DNA from: a bacterium 1XD8-76
GTDB taxonomy: Bacteria; Bacillota; Clostridia; Lachnospirales; Lachnospiraceae
Length of the DNA stretch: 64,000 bases
Direction of reading: 5' to 3'
NCBI GenBank assembly: GCA_003611955.1
Contig: RAZE01000009.1
Coordinates: 62,001 to 126,000, forward strand
Shown here: one piece after another, positions 1-9,150 of the stretch
Position numbering within the stretch: position 1 is the first letter of the stretch
How the letters are laid out: every line of letters starts with the position of its first letter
Program-made: the position numbers and the translations under genes
Notes under the pieces: model-generated
Seen by the model: the letters and a program-made list of their open reading frames with translations, nothing else
Database searches by the model: none
What the model was told of the DNA's origin: nothing

Positions 1-2
1 GC

Positions 3-536
3 ACCTCTGCCTATCCGGCGCCCTTCGATGCGGTGAATCTGCGGATGATTCCAGCGATGGCGAGGACCTACGATTGCCCCGTCGGGCTCTCGGATCATAC
101 GATGGGGCACCAGGCGGCTCTCGGGGCGGCAGCCCTCGGAGCCTGCGTCATTGAAAAACATCTGACCCTTAAGCGAGCGGACGGCGGAGCGGACGCGGCT
201 TTTTCCATGGAACCGGAGGAGTTTAAGGAAATGTGCGAGGGCGTCCGCATCGTGGAACAGGCGCTGGGCGCAGAGACGTACGAACTGTCGGAAAAACAGA
301 GGAGAGAGAGGGAGCATTCCCGTTCGCTCTTTGTGACAAAGGACATCAGAGCGGGGGAGTGTTTTACACCGGAGAATATGCGCTCGATCCGTCCCGCTTT
401 CGGGCTGCACACGAAGTATTTTGAGGAGATACTGGGAAAGAGGGCAGTTCTGGATCTGGAGAAGGGAACCCCCATGCGTTTCGCGTATGTGGAAGGCATG
501 GAAGAGCGGGAGGATGAGCTGGGACTGGACAATTAG
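3..536 (+). CDS. pseI: Pseudaminic acid synthase (NeuB family), 3' part only
   Basis: The reading frame is open from the window edge, so the N-terminus is missing. The visible part has the NeuB-family stretch ending GLSDHT (TIM-barrel active-site region), the EKHLTL strand, and a C-terminal SAF (antifreeze-like) domain at roughly the last 60 residues. Enzymes of this family condense phosphoenolpyruvate with an N-acetylated hexosamine to make a nonulosonic acid. NeuB, PseI and LegI cannot be told apart from this fragment alone. The next gene is pseG, 23 bases downstream, which favours pseudaminic acid over sialic acid. The product would be a cytoplasmic precursor enzyme for the surface glycan. 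The other Pse genes (B, C, H, F) are not in the window, unless the GNAT at 9151 is PseH. Confidence 0.85.
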   Translation, partial: TSAYPAPFDAVNLRMIPAMARTYDCPVGLSDHTMGHQAALGAAALGACVIEKHLTLKRADGGADAAFSMEPEEFKEMCEGVRIVEQALGAETYELSEKQRREREHSRSLFVTKDIRAGECFTPENMRSIRPAFGLHTKYFEEILGKRAVLDLEKGTPMRFAYVEGMEEREDELGLDN

Positions 537-559
537 AGAGAGTATGCGGGAGAGACGGA

Positions 560-1588
560 ATGTTTTATATCAGAGCGGACGGCAACGAAAAAATCGGCAT
601 GGGGCATATAATGCGCTGCCTGACGATAGCAGAAAAACTGCGGGAACAGGGGGAAGAGGTCCTGTTTTTGACGGCGGACGACAGGCCGGTGAAACCGATT
701 GAGGAGAGGGGATTTACGGCGAAGATCCTGTTTACTTACTATGATAAGATGGAAGTGGAACTTCCGCAGCTCATGCCTCTATTTATGGGGGACGGGCAGG
801 CGGAGAAGCCGAAAGTTCTGGTGGACAGCTACTTTGTGACTGAATTTTACCTGAAAAATCTGGGGCTTTCCGCGAAAGTGATCTTGATGGATGACGAAAA
901 AAAGGCGGTTTATCCCTGCGATGGGCTGGTTAATTACAATATTTATGGCAAAACTCTAGGATATGAGAGGGATTACCCCGCCAGGACAAAGCTTTTTCTG
1001 GGGTGCGAGTATGCGCCGCTGCGCGGGGAGTTTAAAAAAGGCGGCTATGAGGTGAGGGAGGAGGCGAAGGACATTCTGCTCACCACCGGCGGCGGGGACA
1101 GCTGCCATATGGCGCTCAGCATGACGAAAAGGATCGTGGGGAAAAAAGATTCGCCGTTTGTCTGGCACATCGTCTGCGGACCCTGTCATCCGGACACGGA
1201 AGAGCTGGAAAGCCTTGCGGTCGGAAACAGAGCGCTGCGCATACATAAAAATGTGCCAGACATGTCAGAACTTATGAGGCGCTGCGATATTGCCGTTTCC
1301 GGGGCGGGGAGTACGCTGTATGAACTTTGCAGCGTCGGCGTGCCGACCGTGGGATTCTATTTTGCGGAGAACCAGCGCAGGAATATGGAAGCTTTTGGGA
1401 AAATGACGCCGGTGATGAACGCCGGAGATTTCTCGGCGGCGCCGGAGAGGGTGCTTGACTTTGTGGAGAGAGAAGTGGAAGTGCTGCGCCGGGAGAGGGG
1501 TCTGCGGGAAAGGATCAGCCTGGCGGTGCGGACGATTGTGGACGGAAAGGGCGCTGAGAGGCTTGCCGGAGAACTTCTTCTGATCTGA
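560..1588 (+). CDS. pseG: PseG-type UDP-sugar hydrolase
   Basis: A 342-residue protein that begins with the PseG signature: RADG, then IGMGHIMRC, within the first 30 residues. This is the nucleotide-sugar-binding loop of the GT-B-like fold. Near residues 247-262 lies SGAGSTLYEL followed by GVPT, the C-terminal UDP-binding loop shared with MurG. The family removes UDP from UDP-2,4-diacetamido-2,4,6-trideoxy-beta-L-altrose, just before the PseI condensation. Length is close to the family norm. It follows the pseI-like gene by 23 bases and is probably co-transcribed. Fusion with an acetyltransferase, seen in some relatives, is absent. Cytoplasmic. The functional call rests on motifs plus adjacency. 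Confidence 0.87.
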   Translation: MFYIRADGNEKIGMGHIMRCLTIAEKLREQGEEVLFLTADDRPVKPIEERGFTAKILFTYYDKMEVELPQLMPLFMGDGQAEKPKVLVDSYFVTEFYLKNLGLSAKVILMDDEKKAVYPCDGLVNYNIYGKTLGYERDYPARTKLFLGCEYAPLRGEFKKGGYEVREEAKDILLTTGGGDSCHMALSMTKRIVGKKDSPFVWHIVCGPCHPDTEELESLAVGNRALRIHKNVPDMSELMRRCDIAVSGAGSTLYELCSVGVPTVGFYFAENQRRNMEAFGKMTPVMNAGDFSAAPERVLDFVEREVEVLRRERGLRERISLAVRTIVDGKGAERLAGELLLI

Positions 1589-1661
1589 GCGGGGCGCGGT
1601 ACTTGCTTCGGTGTAGGATGAAAGAGAAATACGGATAAGCTGTTCTGTAGTGTAAGAAGGA

Positions 1662-2531
1662 ATGGAAGATTTGAGAAAAAAAGAACTCTATCAACAAATA
1701 TGGAGCATCGCCGCGGCCTGTGTGATCTGTGCCTTTCTTCTGTATTTCGGTTATCGGAATGTGGATGCGGGGCTGGAGGATCGGCATTGGGATGTGATAG
1801 CGCTGGGGGACAGCATCATCGGAAAGGAGAGGGAAGGGGAAGCGGTACAAGTCTACTTCGAGGAGTATTCCGGGATGACGATGTTGAACGCGGCTTTCGG
1901 CGGCAACTGCGCCAGTGTCGGGGAAAATGCCGACAGATATTCTTATCATGAGGAGTCGCTGAGTTTGTGTGCGTTGGCGAAAGCTTCCTGTGATCGCGAT
2001 TTCGGCGTCCAGAAGGCGGACATGGGCGCCAATTCTCTGAGGGCCTGGTATTTTGAAGATGCGTTGGAAGGACTTGCCGCGGCGGATTTCAGCAAGGCAG
2101 ATATCCTTCTGTTGGAGTTCGGCGTCAATGATTATACGGCCGGGAGAAAAATAGACAATCCGGAGGATCCGTTGGACGTGAGAACTTACGGGGGTGCGAT
2201 GCGGTATGCGATAGAACTGTTTCAGGAGGCGTATCCCAATCTGGAGATTATTCTTGTGACTCCGGCATTCTGCCAGGTCGTCGATCGCGAAAATTGTCTG
2301 AAGGAGGATTTTGGCGGCGGCACACTGGATGCGTATGCGGATAAGGAGAAAGAGATTGCGGAGGACTACGGGCTGGGAGTGATCGATGTGTTTTATGAGA
2401 TCGGTTTCTGTGAGGAGAATATCATGGATTTCACAGAGGACGGTATGCATCTGGACAATACGGGAAGACAGTTCTACGCTCGGTTTCTTGCAGAAAAGAT
2501 GGGGGAACTGTCGGAGAGGGATAACAAATGA
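1662..2531 (+). CDS. Membrane-anchored SGNH/GDSL hydrolase-like protein
   Basis: A 289-residue protein with one N-terminal membrane segment (about residues 13-30) and the rest predicted outside the cell. All SGNH blocks are readable: GDS at about residue 47, an Asn-Asp pair in GVNDY at about 157, and DGMHL near the C-terminus supplying the Asp and His. Such proteins act as esterases or O-acyltransferases on surface glycans. The partner could be the acyltransferase at 5045 (inference). It overlaps the GtrII gene by 4 bases (ATGA), so the two are translationally coupled. The ATG at 1662 sits almost on top of AAGAAGG, so a TTG at 1671 is a plausible alternative start. A paralogue lies at 13490 and a degenerate one at 18129. 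Confidence 0.8.
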   Translation: MEDLRKKELYQQIWSIAAACVICAFLLYFGYRNVDAGLEDRHWDVIALGDSIIGKEREGEAVQVYFEEYSGMTMLNAAFGGNCASVGENADRYSYHEESLSLCALAKASCDRDFGVQKADMGANSLRAWYFEDALEGLAAADFSKADILLLEFGVNDYTAGRKIDNPEDPLDVRTYGGAMRYAIELFQEAYPNLEIILVTPAFCQVVDRENCLKEDFGGGTLDAYADKEKEIAEDYGLGVIDVFYEIGFCEENIMDFTEDGMHLDNTGRQFYARFLAEKMGELSERDNK

Positions 2532-4132
2532 GAACACCTGCAGAGGTATGGAACGATCTGAAAGCGAACATACGAAAAGAGTGGAAAACGGCATTCTGGA
2601 CTGTGTTTATTCTGGGAATCATGATACATTTTCCGGTGATAGCGGGAGACTTTCCGAACCATGACGGACTGGCCAGCATGTATTTTGACCAGAATATGAT
2701 CACCTCCGGGAGATGGTTTCTGATGATCGCCTGCGGCATCTCTTCCTATTTTGCCCTGCCCTGGGTCATAGGATTGTTTTCCCTGTTTTTTCTGGGGCTT
2801 GGCGCGGCGGCGCTGGTGGAGTTTCTGGAGATCAAAAGTGAGCCGGGGGTCATACTGATCGCAGGGCTGTTGGTGAGCTTTCCGGCGCTTGCCTCCACAT
2901 ATGCCTATATTTTCACGGCGGACGGCTATATGCTGGCGCTGGGCTTTGTCTTTTGGGCGGTGATGCTCACGAAGAGATACGAGCGGGGCTTTATTCCGGG
3001 CGGCATCTGCCTGGCGCTCAGCATGGGAACCTATCAGTCCTATTTGTCCTTTGCGATCCTGCTCAGCATCTACGGCTGCCTGATGGCGGTGTTCAGTGAG
3101 GTCTCTGTGGGGAGAAAAGTAAAAAATATGCTGCACTATCTGTATATGGGGCTGATCGGCACAGGGCTTTATTATGGGATTCTGCAGATCCTTTTAAAGA
3201 TACAGGGAAAGGTGCTGGACACCTACCAGGGGATAAACGGAATGGCAGGCGGGAACGGTCTGTCCCTGGCGGAAATGCTGCGGAATATTTATCGGGACTT
3301 CCTTGCATTTACAGGAAATGGTAAAGTGTTGTATAATAGTACGATATCCCTTGCCGCGATGGGAGTGCTCGCCGTGACTGCCGTGGTTTTGCTGCTTCGG
3401 ATGATCATCCGGAGAAAGTATTACAGGAAGTGGTATTTTTATCCGATCTGTCTGGTGGCGGTGGTGATTCTTCCGGTTTCTTTCAATGTGATCCTGCTGA
3501 TCTCACCGGAGGTGACCTATCATCTGCTGATGCGGTATCAGTGGTGCCTGTGCCCGATTCTGCTGCTGGCGTTTCTGTTGCGCTACGGTTTTATGCAGTC
3601 GGAGCTCTCGGGACAGTTTTCGCCCCTGCACCGAAGAGATCCCCAGGTGAGGAAAAAGCCGGCGGTGATCGGCAACATGATAGCGCAGTGGGCCGTGGTG
3701 GTATCGTCGATGGCGCTGATCCTGCATTACGGGGTGACGGACAATATCGCCTACTCCAATCTGCAGAAAAAGTACGAGAAAACTTACGCCTACTGCCTCC
3801 GGCTGGCGGACAGGATGGAACAGACAAAAGGGTACTACACCGGGATGCCGGTGGCGATGATCGGGGTGCAGAACAGGGAGAACCTGCCGCAGACGGACAT
3901 CACCGGGGAGGTGACCGGTAGCATGATCGGCATGACCGGGGATTATCTGATCTACACCGACACGAACTATCAGGCTTTTATGAAGCATTATCTGGGAGTT
4001 ACGATGGAGCTGGTGCCGGATGAGGAGATGGAGCGGATCTATACGACGAAAGAGTACCAGGAGTTGAACAGTTTCCCGGAGGAAGGATGTATGAGAGTGG
4101 TGGACGGGGTCCTCTATATCAAAACGGAATAA
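2528..4132 (+). CDS. GtrII-like polytopic glucosyltransferase
   Basis: A 534-residue protein with about 10-12 hydrophobic segments. After the first membrane segment comes a short outer loop with FPNHDGLAS and a later GRW, a pattern I associate with the GtrII family (serotype-converting O-antigen glucosyltransferases). GtrII proteins take glucose from undecaprenyl-phosphate-glucose and add it to a polysaccharide on the outer face of the membrane. The gene immediately downstream encodes a GtrB-like enzyme, the usual donor maker. The flippase GtrA was not found in the window. The last ~100 residues form a hydrophilic domain, probably external. Substrate sugar is not determinable. Confidence 0.75.
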   Translation: MRTPAEVWNDLKANIRKEWKTAFWTVFILGIMIHFPVIAGDFPNHDGLASMYFDQNMITSGRWFLMIACGISSYFALPWVIGLFSLFFLGLGAAALVEFLEIKSEPGVILIAGLLVSFPALASTYAYIFTADGYMLALGFVFWAVMLTKRYERGFIPGGICLALSMGTYQSYLSFAILLSIYGCLMAVFSEVSVGRKVKNMLHYLYMGLIGTGLYYGILQILLKIQGKVLDTYQGINGMAGGNGLSLAEMLRNIYRDFLAFTGNGKVLYNSTISLAAMGVLAVTAVVLLLRMIIRRKYYRKWYFYPICLVAVVILPVSFNVILLISPEVTYHLLMRYQWCLCPILLLAFLLRYGFMQSELSGQFSPLHRRDPQVRKKPAVIGNMIAQWAVVVSSMALILHYGVTDNIAYSNLQKKYEKTYAYCLRLADRMEQTKGYYTGMPVAMIGVQNRENLPQTDITGEVTGSMIGMTGDYLIYTDTNYQAFMKHYLGVTMELVPDEEMERIYTTKEYQELNSFPEEGCMRVVDGVLYIKTE

Positions 4133-4137
4133 TAAAA

Positions 4138-5052
4138 ATGTTATCGATTATCATACCGGCATACAACGAAAAACAAAATATCGAGAGAACTGCGGAGACG
4201 ATTTCCGGGATACTGGTGAGCAGGGAGATTCCCTATGAGCTGGTATTTATCAGCGACGGCTCCACCGACGGCACCTACGAGGAGATCCGCAGGCTGGCGG
4301 AGCGGGATGCCAGAGTGCGGGGAGCGGAGTTTTCCCGGAATTTCGGGAAGGAGGCGGCGATCTTTGCGGGGCTGGAGCTGGCTCTCGGAGACGCCTGTAT
4401 CGTGATGGACTGCGATCTGCAGCATCCCCCGGAAGTGATTCCCGGGATGTATGAACTCTGGCAGGACGGTTATGAGGTGGTGGAGGGCATCAAGAAAAGC
4501 CGGGGGAAGGAGAGCATTTTCCACGGCTTGTCCGCCGGGATTTTTTACGGGATCATGAGCAAGATGATGAAGATGGACATGCGTTCTTCCTCGGACTTTA
4601 AACTGCTGGACCGGAAGGTGGTGAGCGTGCTGCTGGGGCTGGGGGAGCGCAATACCTTTTTCAGAGCGCTGTCCTTCTGGGCGGGGTTCCGTTCCGCGAA
4701 AGTGGAGTATGAGGTGCAGGAGCGCGCCTACGGCAGCAGCAAATGGTCCTTCCGGAGTCTGCTCCGGTATGCCGTCTCCAATGTGACTTCTTTCAGCACG
4801 ATACCGCTGCAGATGATAACGATGATGGGAGTGGTCTCCATCCTGTTCAGCATCGTTCTCGCGCTGCAGACGCTGATCAAATATCTGGCGGGGACCGCGG
4901 TGGAGGGATTTACGACAGTGATACTGCTGATTCTGATCATCGGAGGTTTCATCATGATAAGCCTCGGCATTATCGGGCATTACCTGGCGCGGATCTACGA
5001 GGAAGTGAAAGGGCGTCCGCGCTACATTATCCGGGAGAGAACAGATGGCTGA
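4138..5052 (+). CDS. GtrB-like undecaprenyl-phosphate glycosyltransferase (GT2)
   Basis: About 304 residues. The N-terminal GT2 domain opens with SIIIPAYNE, has SDGSTDGT at about 39, and DCDLQHP at about 97, the metal-binding and acceptor region typical of GtrB and dolichol-phosphate-mannose synthases. Two membrane segments follow at about 227-250 and 264-288. The family moves a sugar, usually glucose, onto undecaprenyl phosphate on the cytoplasmic face. It is 5 bases after the GtrII gene, forming a donor/transferase pair. I chose ATG 4138 because the GT2 fold starts there. An ATG at 4087 in the same frame would add 17 residues overlapping the previous gene and has GGAGGAAGG directly against it. 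Confidence 0.85.
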   Translation: MLSIIIPAYNEKQNIERTAETISGILVSREIPYELVFISDGSTDGTYEEIRRLAERDARVRGAEFSRNFGKEAAIFAGLELALGDACIVMDCDLQHPPEVIPGMYELWQDGYEVVEGIKKSRGKESIFHGLSAGIFYGIMSKMMKMDMRSSSDFKLLDRKVVSVLLGLGERNTFFRALSFWAGFRSAKVEYEVQERAYGSSKWSFRSLLRYAVSNVTSFSTIPLQMITMMGVVSILFSIVLALQTLIKYLAGTAVEGFTTVILLILIIGGFIMISLGIIGHYLARIYEEVKGRPRYIIRERTDG

Positions 5053-6178
5053 ACAACATAAAAAGCGTATGGTCAATATAGAAATATTGCGCCTGCTGGC
5101 GATGGCGATGGTGGTGTCTCTGCACTATCTGGCCAAGGGAGAGCTTCTGGAAAAGCTGACGGGCCCTCTCTCCCTGCAGGGACATCTGGCGTGGATCCTG
5201 GAGAGTTTTTCCATCGCTGCGGTGGACGTCTATGTGCTGATCAGCGGGTACTTTCTGGTGGAGACGGGATTTCGCTGCAGGCGCGTGATCTCCCTCGTGC
5301 TGCAGGTCATGTTTTACACCTGCCTGTTACCGATGTTTCTGGTGATAACGGGGGTGCTGCCCCCGGGTGAGATCACCTTTTACAATATACTGCAGTGTGT
5401 TTTTCCCACCAATATGCTGCACTACTGGTTTGTGTCGGCCTACGTGCTGATGTTTTTGTTTACGCCGGTGCTGAATGCGGCGGTGCGGGGGATGGGGAGG
5501 GGGCAGCTGCAGGGGGCCATCGTGTTGCTGCTTATCATGGAATCCCTCAGCAAGACCGTGATCCCGGTGCGGCTGGAGTTAGATAATCTGGGGTACGATG
5601 CCTACTGGTTTATGGTGGTTTATCTGATCGCCGCCTATATCAGACTTTACGGGATCCCGTTTCTGGAGAAGAGGGGGAAGGCGATCCTGTGCTATATTCT
5701 GGCCTGCTTTGGGATGTACCTGCTGACCATGCTGATCCGCGGCGCTTATCTGGTGACGGGGCAGTTTGAGAATTTTATAGAATCGGCCTACGGGTACAAT
5801 CACCTGTTGACGATCGGTGCGGCGACGGCGTTGTTCTACATTTTCAAAAACAGGGAGGCGGACGGGAAAAGACCCTGGGTTTCGAAGTTTATCTGTGGGA
5901 TTGCCCCCTGTAGCTTTGGCGTGTACCTGCTCCATGAACAGGTCAATGTCCGCTATGAGTGGCCCTTCTGGCTGGGTGCGGACCGGTGCGGTTCGCCTGG
6001 ATCGCTGCTTCTGCACTGGCTGGGGGCGGTGTTGACCGTGATGGTCATCGGACTTGCTGTGGATTATCTCAGGCGCCTGCTTTTTCAGGGCGCGGGGAGA
6101 CTGTTTGTCGGCGGCAGACTGGATCGGGCGCTGCGAAAGGCGGATGCCCGGGTAAACGGTTCGGCGCAGGAAAAATGA
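5045..6178 (+). CDS. Acyltransferase family 3 membrane protein (OafA-like)
   Basis: A 377-residue polytopic protein starting with the acyltransferase-3 hallmark: a basic N-terminus, then EILRLLAM and a membrane-embedded HYL at about residues 23-25, then a glycine-rich SGYFL near 61. Members transfer acetyl or other acyl groups from cytoplasmic donors to surface polysaccharides. It overlaps the GtrB-like gene by 8 bases, so it belongs to the same transcript. No periplasmic SGNH domain is fused, and the separate SGNH protein at 1662 could supply that half (inference). A second family member lies at 41512. Acyl group and acceptor are unknown. Confidence 0.85.
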   Translation: MAEQHKKRMVNIEILRLLAMAMVVSLHYLAKGELLEKLTGPLSLQGHLAWILESFSIAAVDVYVLISGYFLVETGFRCRRVISLVLQVMFYTCLLPMFLVITGVLPPGEITFYNILQCVFPTNMLHYWFVSAYVLMFLFTPVLNAAVRGMGRGQLQGAIVLLLIMESLSKTVIPVRLELDNLGYDAYWFMVVYLIAAYIRLYGIPFLEKRGKAILCYILACFGMYLLTMLIRGAYLVTGQFENFIESAYGYNHLLTIGAATALFYIFKNREADGKRPWVSKFICGIAPCSFGVYLLHEQVNVRYEWPFWLGADRCGSPGSLLLHWLGAVLTVMVIGLAVDYLRRLLFQGAGRLFVGGRLDRALRKADARVNGSAQEK

Positions 6179-6203
6179 TATTTTATCCGGAAATGGAGAT
6201 CTT

Positions 6204-7997
6204 ATGATCGGTAAGGAACAGAAAATAAAAAAATTCATATCCGTATTTTTCCCGGTGGTTCTGGCGCTCTACCCGCTGCGGCATATCTGGCTGGGGGTGG
6301 AGGTGACGGACAGCGCTTACAGCGCCGGAAATTACCGGTTTTTGGAATCTATGAATCCCATGTGGCTTTTTTCGACCTATCTGGGCAATGTGACCGGACA
6401 TTTCCTGACGGGACTTCCGGGGGGCGATACACTCATGGGCCTGAATTTTTATACGGCGCTGTTTGTCAGCGTGACGGCGGCGGCGCTGTACGTATTTTTT
6501 ACAAAAGTGGTTCGCCTGGACAGATTTCTCGTATTTTTCGGGGAGCTGTTGGCGATCAGTCTGTGCTGGTGTCCGACTACGATCCTCTACAATTACATGA
6601 CGTATCTGTTTTTTAATCTGGGGATCGTGATTTTGTACCTGGGTCTGGTGAGGGAGAGAAGGCGGTTTCTCTTTCTGGCTGGGGCGGCGTTGGGGATCAA
6701 CGTGCTGGTGCGTTTCCCGAATCTGACGGAGGCGGCTCTCATCGCGTCGGTGTGGTACTATGGGTTTTTGCAGAGAAAACGTTTCAAGGACGTGCTCCAG
6801 GAGACGGGGATCTGTCTGATCGGATATCTGTCGGGGGCTGGCGCGGTTCTTCTGTCGATCGCGGTGAAATACGGGATTCCGGAGTACATCGAGGGGATCG
6901 TCCGGCTGATGCAGATGCCAGACCAGGCGGCGGATTACAGCGCTCTCTCCATGGTGCTGACGGTGCTTCTGGATTATAAGTACAGCGCAAAGTGGCTGAT
7001 CCATATGCTGCTCCTGGCGGCGGCCGGGTGTCTTGTCTCCTCGCTGGGATATTGGCTCCGGTGGGGAAGAGAGGCGGGAAAGGCGGTGTCTCTTCTTGGA
7101 AAACTGATTTATCTCGGCTGTATCCTGGTGTTGTTTCGCCGGTGGTATGGGCTGGGTGTTTTCAATGTAAAATATTACACATACGAGAGCATGTTTCAGT
7201 GGGTGGCGGTATTTTTGATTCTTGTAATCGCCGCCGGGATCCATGTGATCTTTTCGGGAAAATATACCCGCAATGAGAAGCTGTTATCGTCGATGACGCT
7301 GATCCTCATCGCGATAACGCCTTTGGGCAGCAACAATCATCTGTACCCGAATATCAACAATATGTTTCTGGTTTTTCCTTTCGGACTTTCCGTTTTTTTG
7401 AGATTCTGGAAGGGGCTGCGCGGGAAAGGAGAAAAGATGTCCCTGTTTCCCGTCCGGGCGATGCTCACAGTATTTCTGGGGGTGACGTCCATTCAGTGTC
7501 TGCTGTTCGGGGCGGTATTTACGTTCCGGGATGGTATGAGCGGACAAAAAAGAGATACAAGGATAGAAAAAAATGCTATACTGAAAGGGATGACGACAAA
7601 CGCGCCTCTCGCGGAAGCGATCGAGGGGCTGACGGAGTATGTGGAGACGGAAAAACTTTCCGACAGAAGTGTCATTTTATATGGACAGATACCGGCAGTA
7701 TCCTATATACTGGACATGCCGCCGGCGATTTCAACTTCCTGGCCCGACCTGGCATCTTATCATTATGAAGTGTTGGAGGAGGATATGGAAAAGCTCCTTG
7801 CCGGGGAGGCGGCGGGTGAGAGACCCCTTATCATTCTGGGGGCGGGACCGCAGCAGTGGGTCCAGGGCGCGGAGATGACGGAGGCTGAGATAGACTACCA
7901 TAAGCTGAATGATAAATGGGAGCTGATCTACACCTATATGGTGGAACAGGGGTATGAGATGACTTACGGAAACGGAATGTTTTCGGTGTATCAGTAA
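6204..7997 (+). CDS. Polytopic GT-C-like membrane protein
   Basis: A 597-residue protein with about 12 hydrophobic segments and a soluble C-terminal tail of about 130 residues. After the first membrane segment there is an external loop with TDSAY at residues 35-39. GT-C glycosyltransferases usually carry their catalytic acid in this loop. Overall plan resembles GT39-type enzymes that use polyprenyl-phosphate sugars outside the cell, but I recognise no exact family. GGAG lies 5 bases before the ATG. It sits between an acyltransferase and wecE, so it could be the transferase for the sugar made by the following three genes (inference). Confidence 0.6.
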   Translation: MIGKEQKIKKFISVFFPVVLALYPLRHIWLGVEVTDSAYSAGNYRFLESMNPMWLFSTYLGNVTGHFLTGLPGGDTLMGLNFYTALFVSVTAAALYVFFTKVVRLDRFLVFFGELLAISLCWCPTTILYNYMTYLFFNLGIVILYLGLVRERRRFLFLAGAALGINVLVRFPNLTEAALIASVWYYGFLQRKRFKDVLQETGICLIGYLSGAGAVLLSIAVKYGIPEYIEGIVRLMQMPDQAADYSALSMVLTVLLDYKYSAKWLIHMLLLAAAGCLVSSLGYWLRWGREAGKAVSLLGKLIYLGCILVLFRRWYGLGVFNVKYYTYESMFQWVAVFLILVIAAGIHVIFSGKYTRNEKLLSSMTLILIAITPLGSNNHLYPNINNMFLVFPFGLSVFLRFWKGLRGKGEKMSLFPVRAMLTVFLGVTSIQCLLFGAVFTFRDGMSGQKRDTRIEKNAILKGMTTNAPLAEAIEGLTEYVETEKLSDRSVILYGQIPAVSYILDMPPAISTSWPDLASYHYEVLEEDMEKLLAGEAAGERPLIILGAGPQQWVQGAEMTEAEIDYHKLNDKWELIYTYMVEQGYEMTYGNGMFSVYQ

Positions 7998-8016
7998 ACG
8001 GGAAGAGGAGAAAATA

Positions 8017-9147
8017 ATGATCAGATTTAATGTGCCGCCTTATACAGGGCGGGAAATGGAATATATCAAACAGGCGGTGGAGGCGCAGAAGATCTGCGGG
8101 GACGGCATGTTTACCCATAAGTGCAGCGAGTGGATCGAGAGGCGGACCGGGGCGAAGAAGTGTCTGCTGACGACTTCCTGTACACATGCCACGGAGCTGG
8201 CGGCTCTGCTCTCGGACATCAGGGAGGGGGATGAGGTGATCATGCCTTCCTACACCTTTGTCTCCACGGCGGACGCCTTTGTGCTGCGGGGAGCGAGGGT
8301 CGTGTTTGTGGACATCCGGCCGGATACGATGAACATCGATGAGACAAAGATCGAGGCGGCGATCACGGAGAGGACGAAGGCCATTGTGCCGGTCCACTAT
8401 GCAGGCGTATCCTGCGAGATGGATGTGATCATGGATATCGCGAAACGGCATGGGCTGGCCGTGATCGAGGACGCGGCGCAGGGCATTCTGTCCACCTATA
8501 AGGGAAAACAGCTGGGAACCATCGGAACATTCGGCTGTTTCAGTTTCCATGAGACAAAAAATTACAGCATGGGAGAGGGCGGCGCGCTGCTGATCCAACG
8601 GGAGAAGGATATCGAGGAGGCGGAGATCATCCGGGAGAAGGGAACAAACCGGAGCAAATTTTTCCGCGGTCAGATCGACAAGTACACCTGGGTAAACTTC
8701 GGCTCCTCCTACCTGCCCAGCGACATGAACGCGGCCTATCTCTATGCGCAGCTGGAGATGGCGGATGAAATTTTTGAAGATCGGATGAACAGTTGGGAAC
8801 ACTATAGAAGAGAGCTGACGCCGCTTGCGGAGAAGGGAAAGATCGATCTGCCGGTGATCCCGAAACACTGTACGCACAATGCCCATATGTTCTATATCAA
8901 GGCGAAGGATCTGGAGGAGAGAACAGCGCTTTTGTCCTTCCTGAAGGAGCGGGAGATCCTGTCGGTATTCCACTATATTCCGCTGCACAGCGCGCCGGCC
9001 GGGAAGAAGTTCGGCCGCTTTTCCGGGGAGGATGTGTACACCACGAGGGAGAGCGAGAGGCTGGCGAGACTGCCGATGTACTATGGATTAAAATCGGAGC
9101 AGGTGGATTACATCTGTGAGCAGGTAAAAGAATTTTACGGGGAATAA
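8017..9147 (+). CDS. wecE: dTDP-4-amino-4,6-dideoxygalactose transaminase (DegT/DnrJ family)
   Basis: A 376-residue PLP aminotransferase that closely follows WecE (RffA) along its length: N-terminal FNVPP, CGDG at about 27, EVIMPSYTFVSTA at about 75, VPVHYAGV at about 125, and SFHETKNY around 180 with the PLP-binding lysine. WecE converts dTDP-4-keto-6-deoxyglucose to dTDP-Fuc4N with glutamate as donor. The substrate could come from RmlB, encoded at 24828, which would branch dTDP-rhamnose precursor toward an amino sugar. The next two genes, a GNAT and an ArnC/GtrB-like transferase, would N-acetylate the sugar and load it on undecaprenyl phosphate (inference). GAGGAG precedes the ATG. Confidence 0.88.
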   Translation: MIRFNVPPYTGREMEYIKQAVEAQKICGDGMFTHKCSEWIERRTGAKKCLLTTSCTHATELAALLSDIREGDEVIMPSYTFVSTADAFVLRGARVVFVDIRPDTMNIDETKIEAAITERTKAIVPVHYAGVSCEMDVIMDIAKRHGLAVIEDAAQGILSTYKGKQLGTIGTFGCFSFHETKNYSMGEGGALLIQREKDIEEAEIIREKGTNRSKFFRGQIDKYTWVNFGSSYLPSDMNAAYLYAQLEMADEIFEDRMNSWEHYRRELTPLAEKGKIDLPVIPKHCTHNAHMFYIKAKDLEERTALLSFLKEREILSVFHYIPLHSAPAGKKFGRFSGEDVYTTRESERLARLPMYYGLKSEQVDYICEQVKEFYGE

Positions 9148-9150
9148 ATT

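Noticed and set aside
1515-2594. Long minus-strand open frame opposite the first SGNH gene
   Set aside because: Lies antisense to a gene with complete SGNH motifs and has no credible domain or ribosome site.
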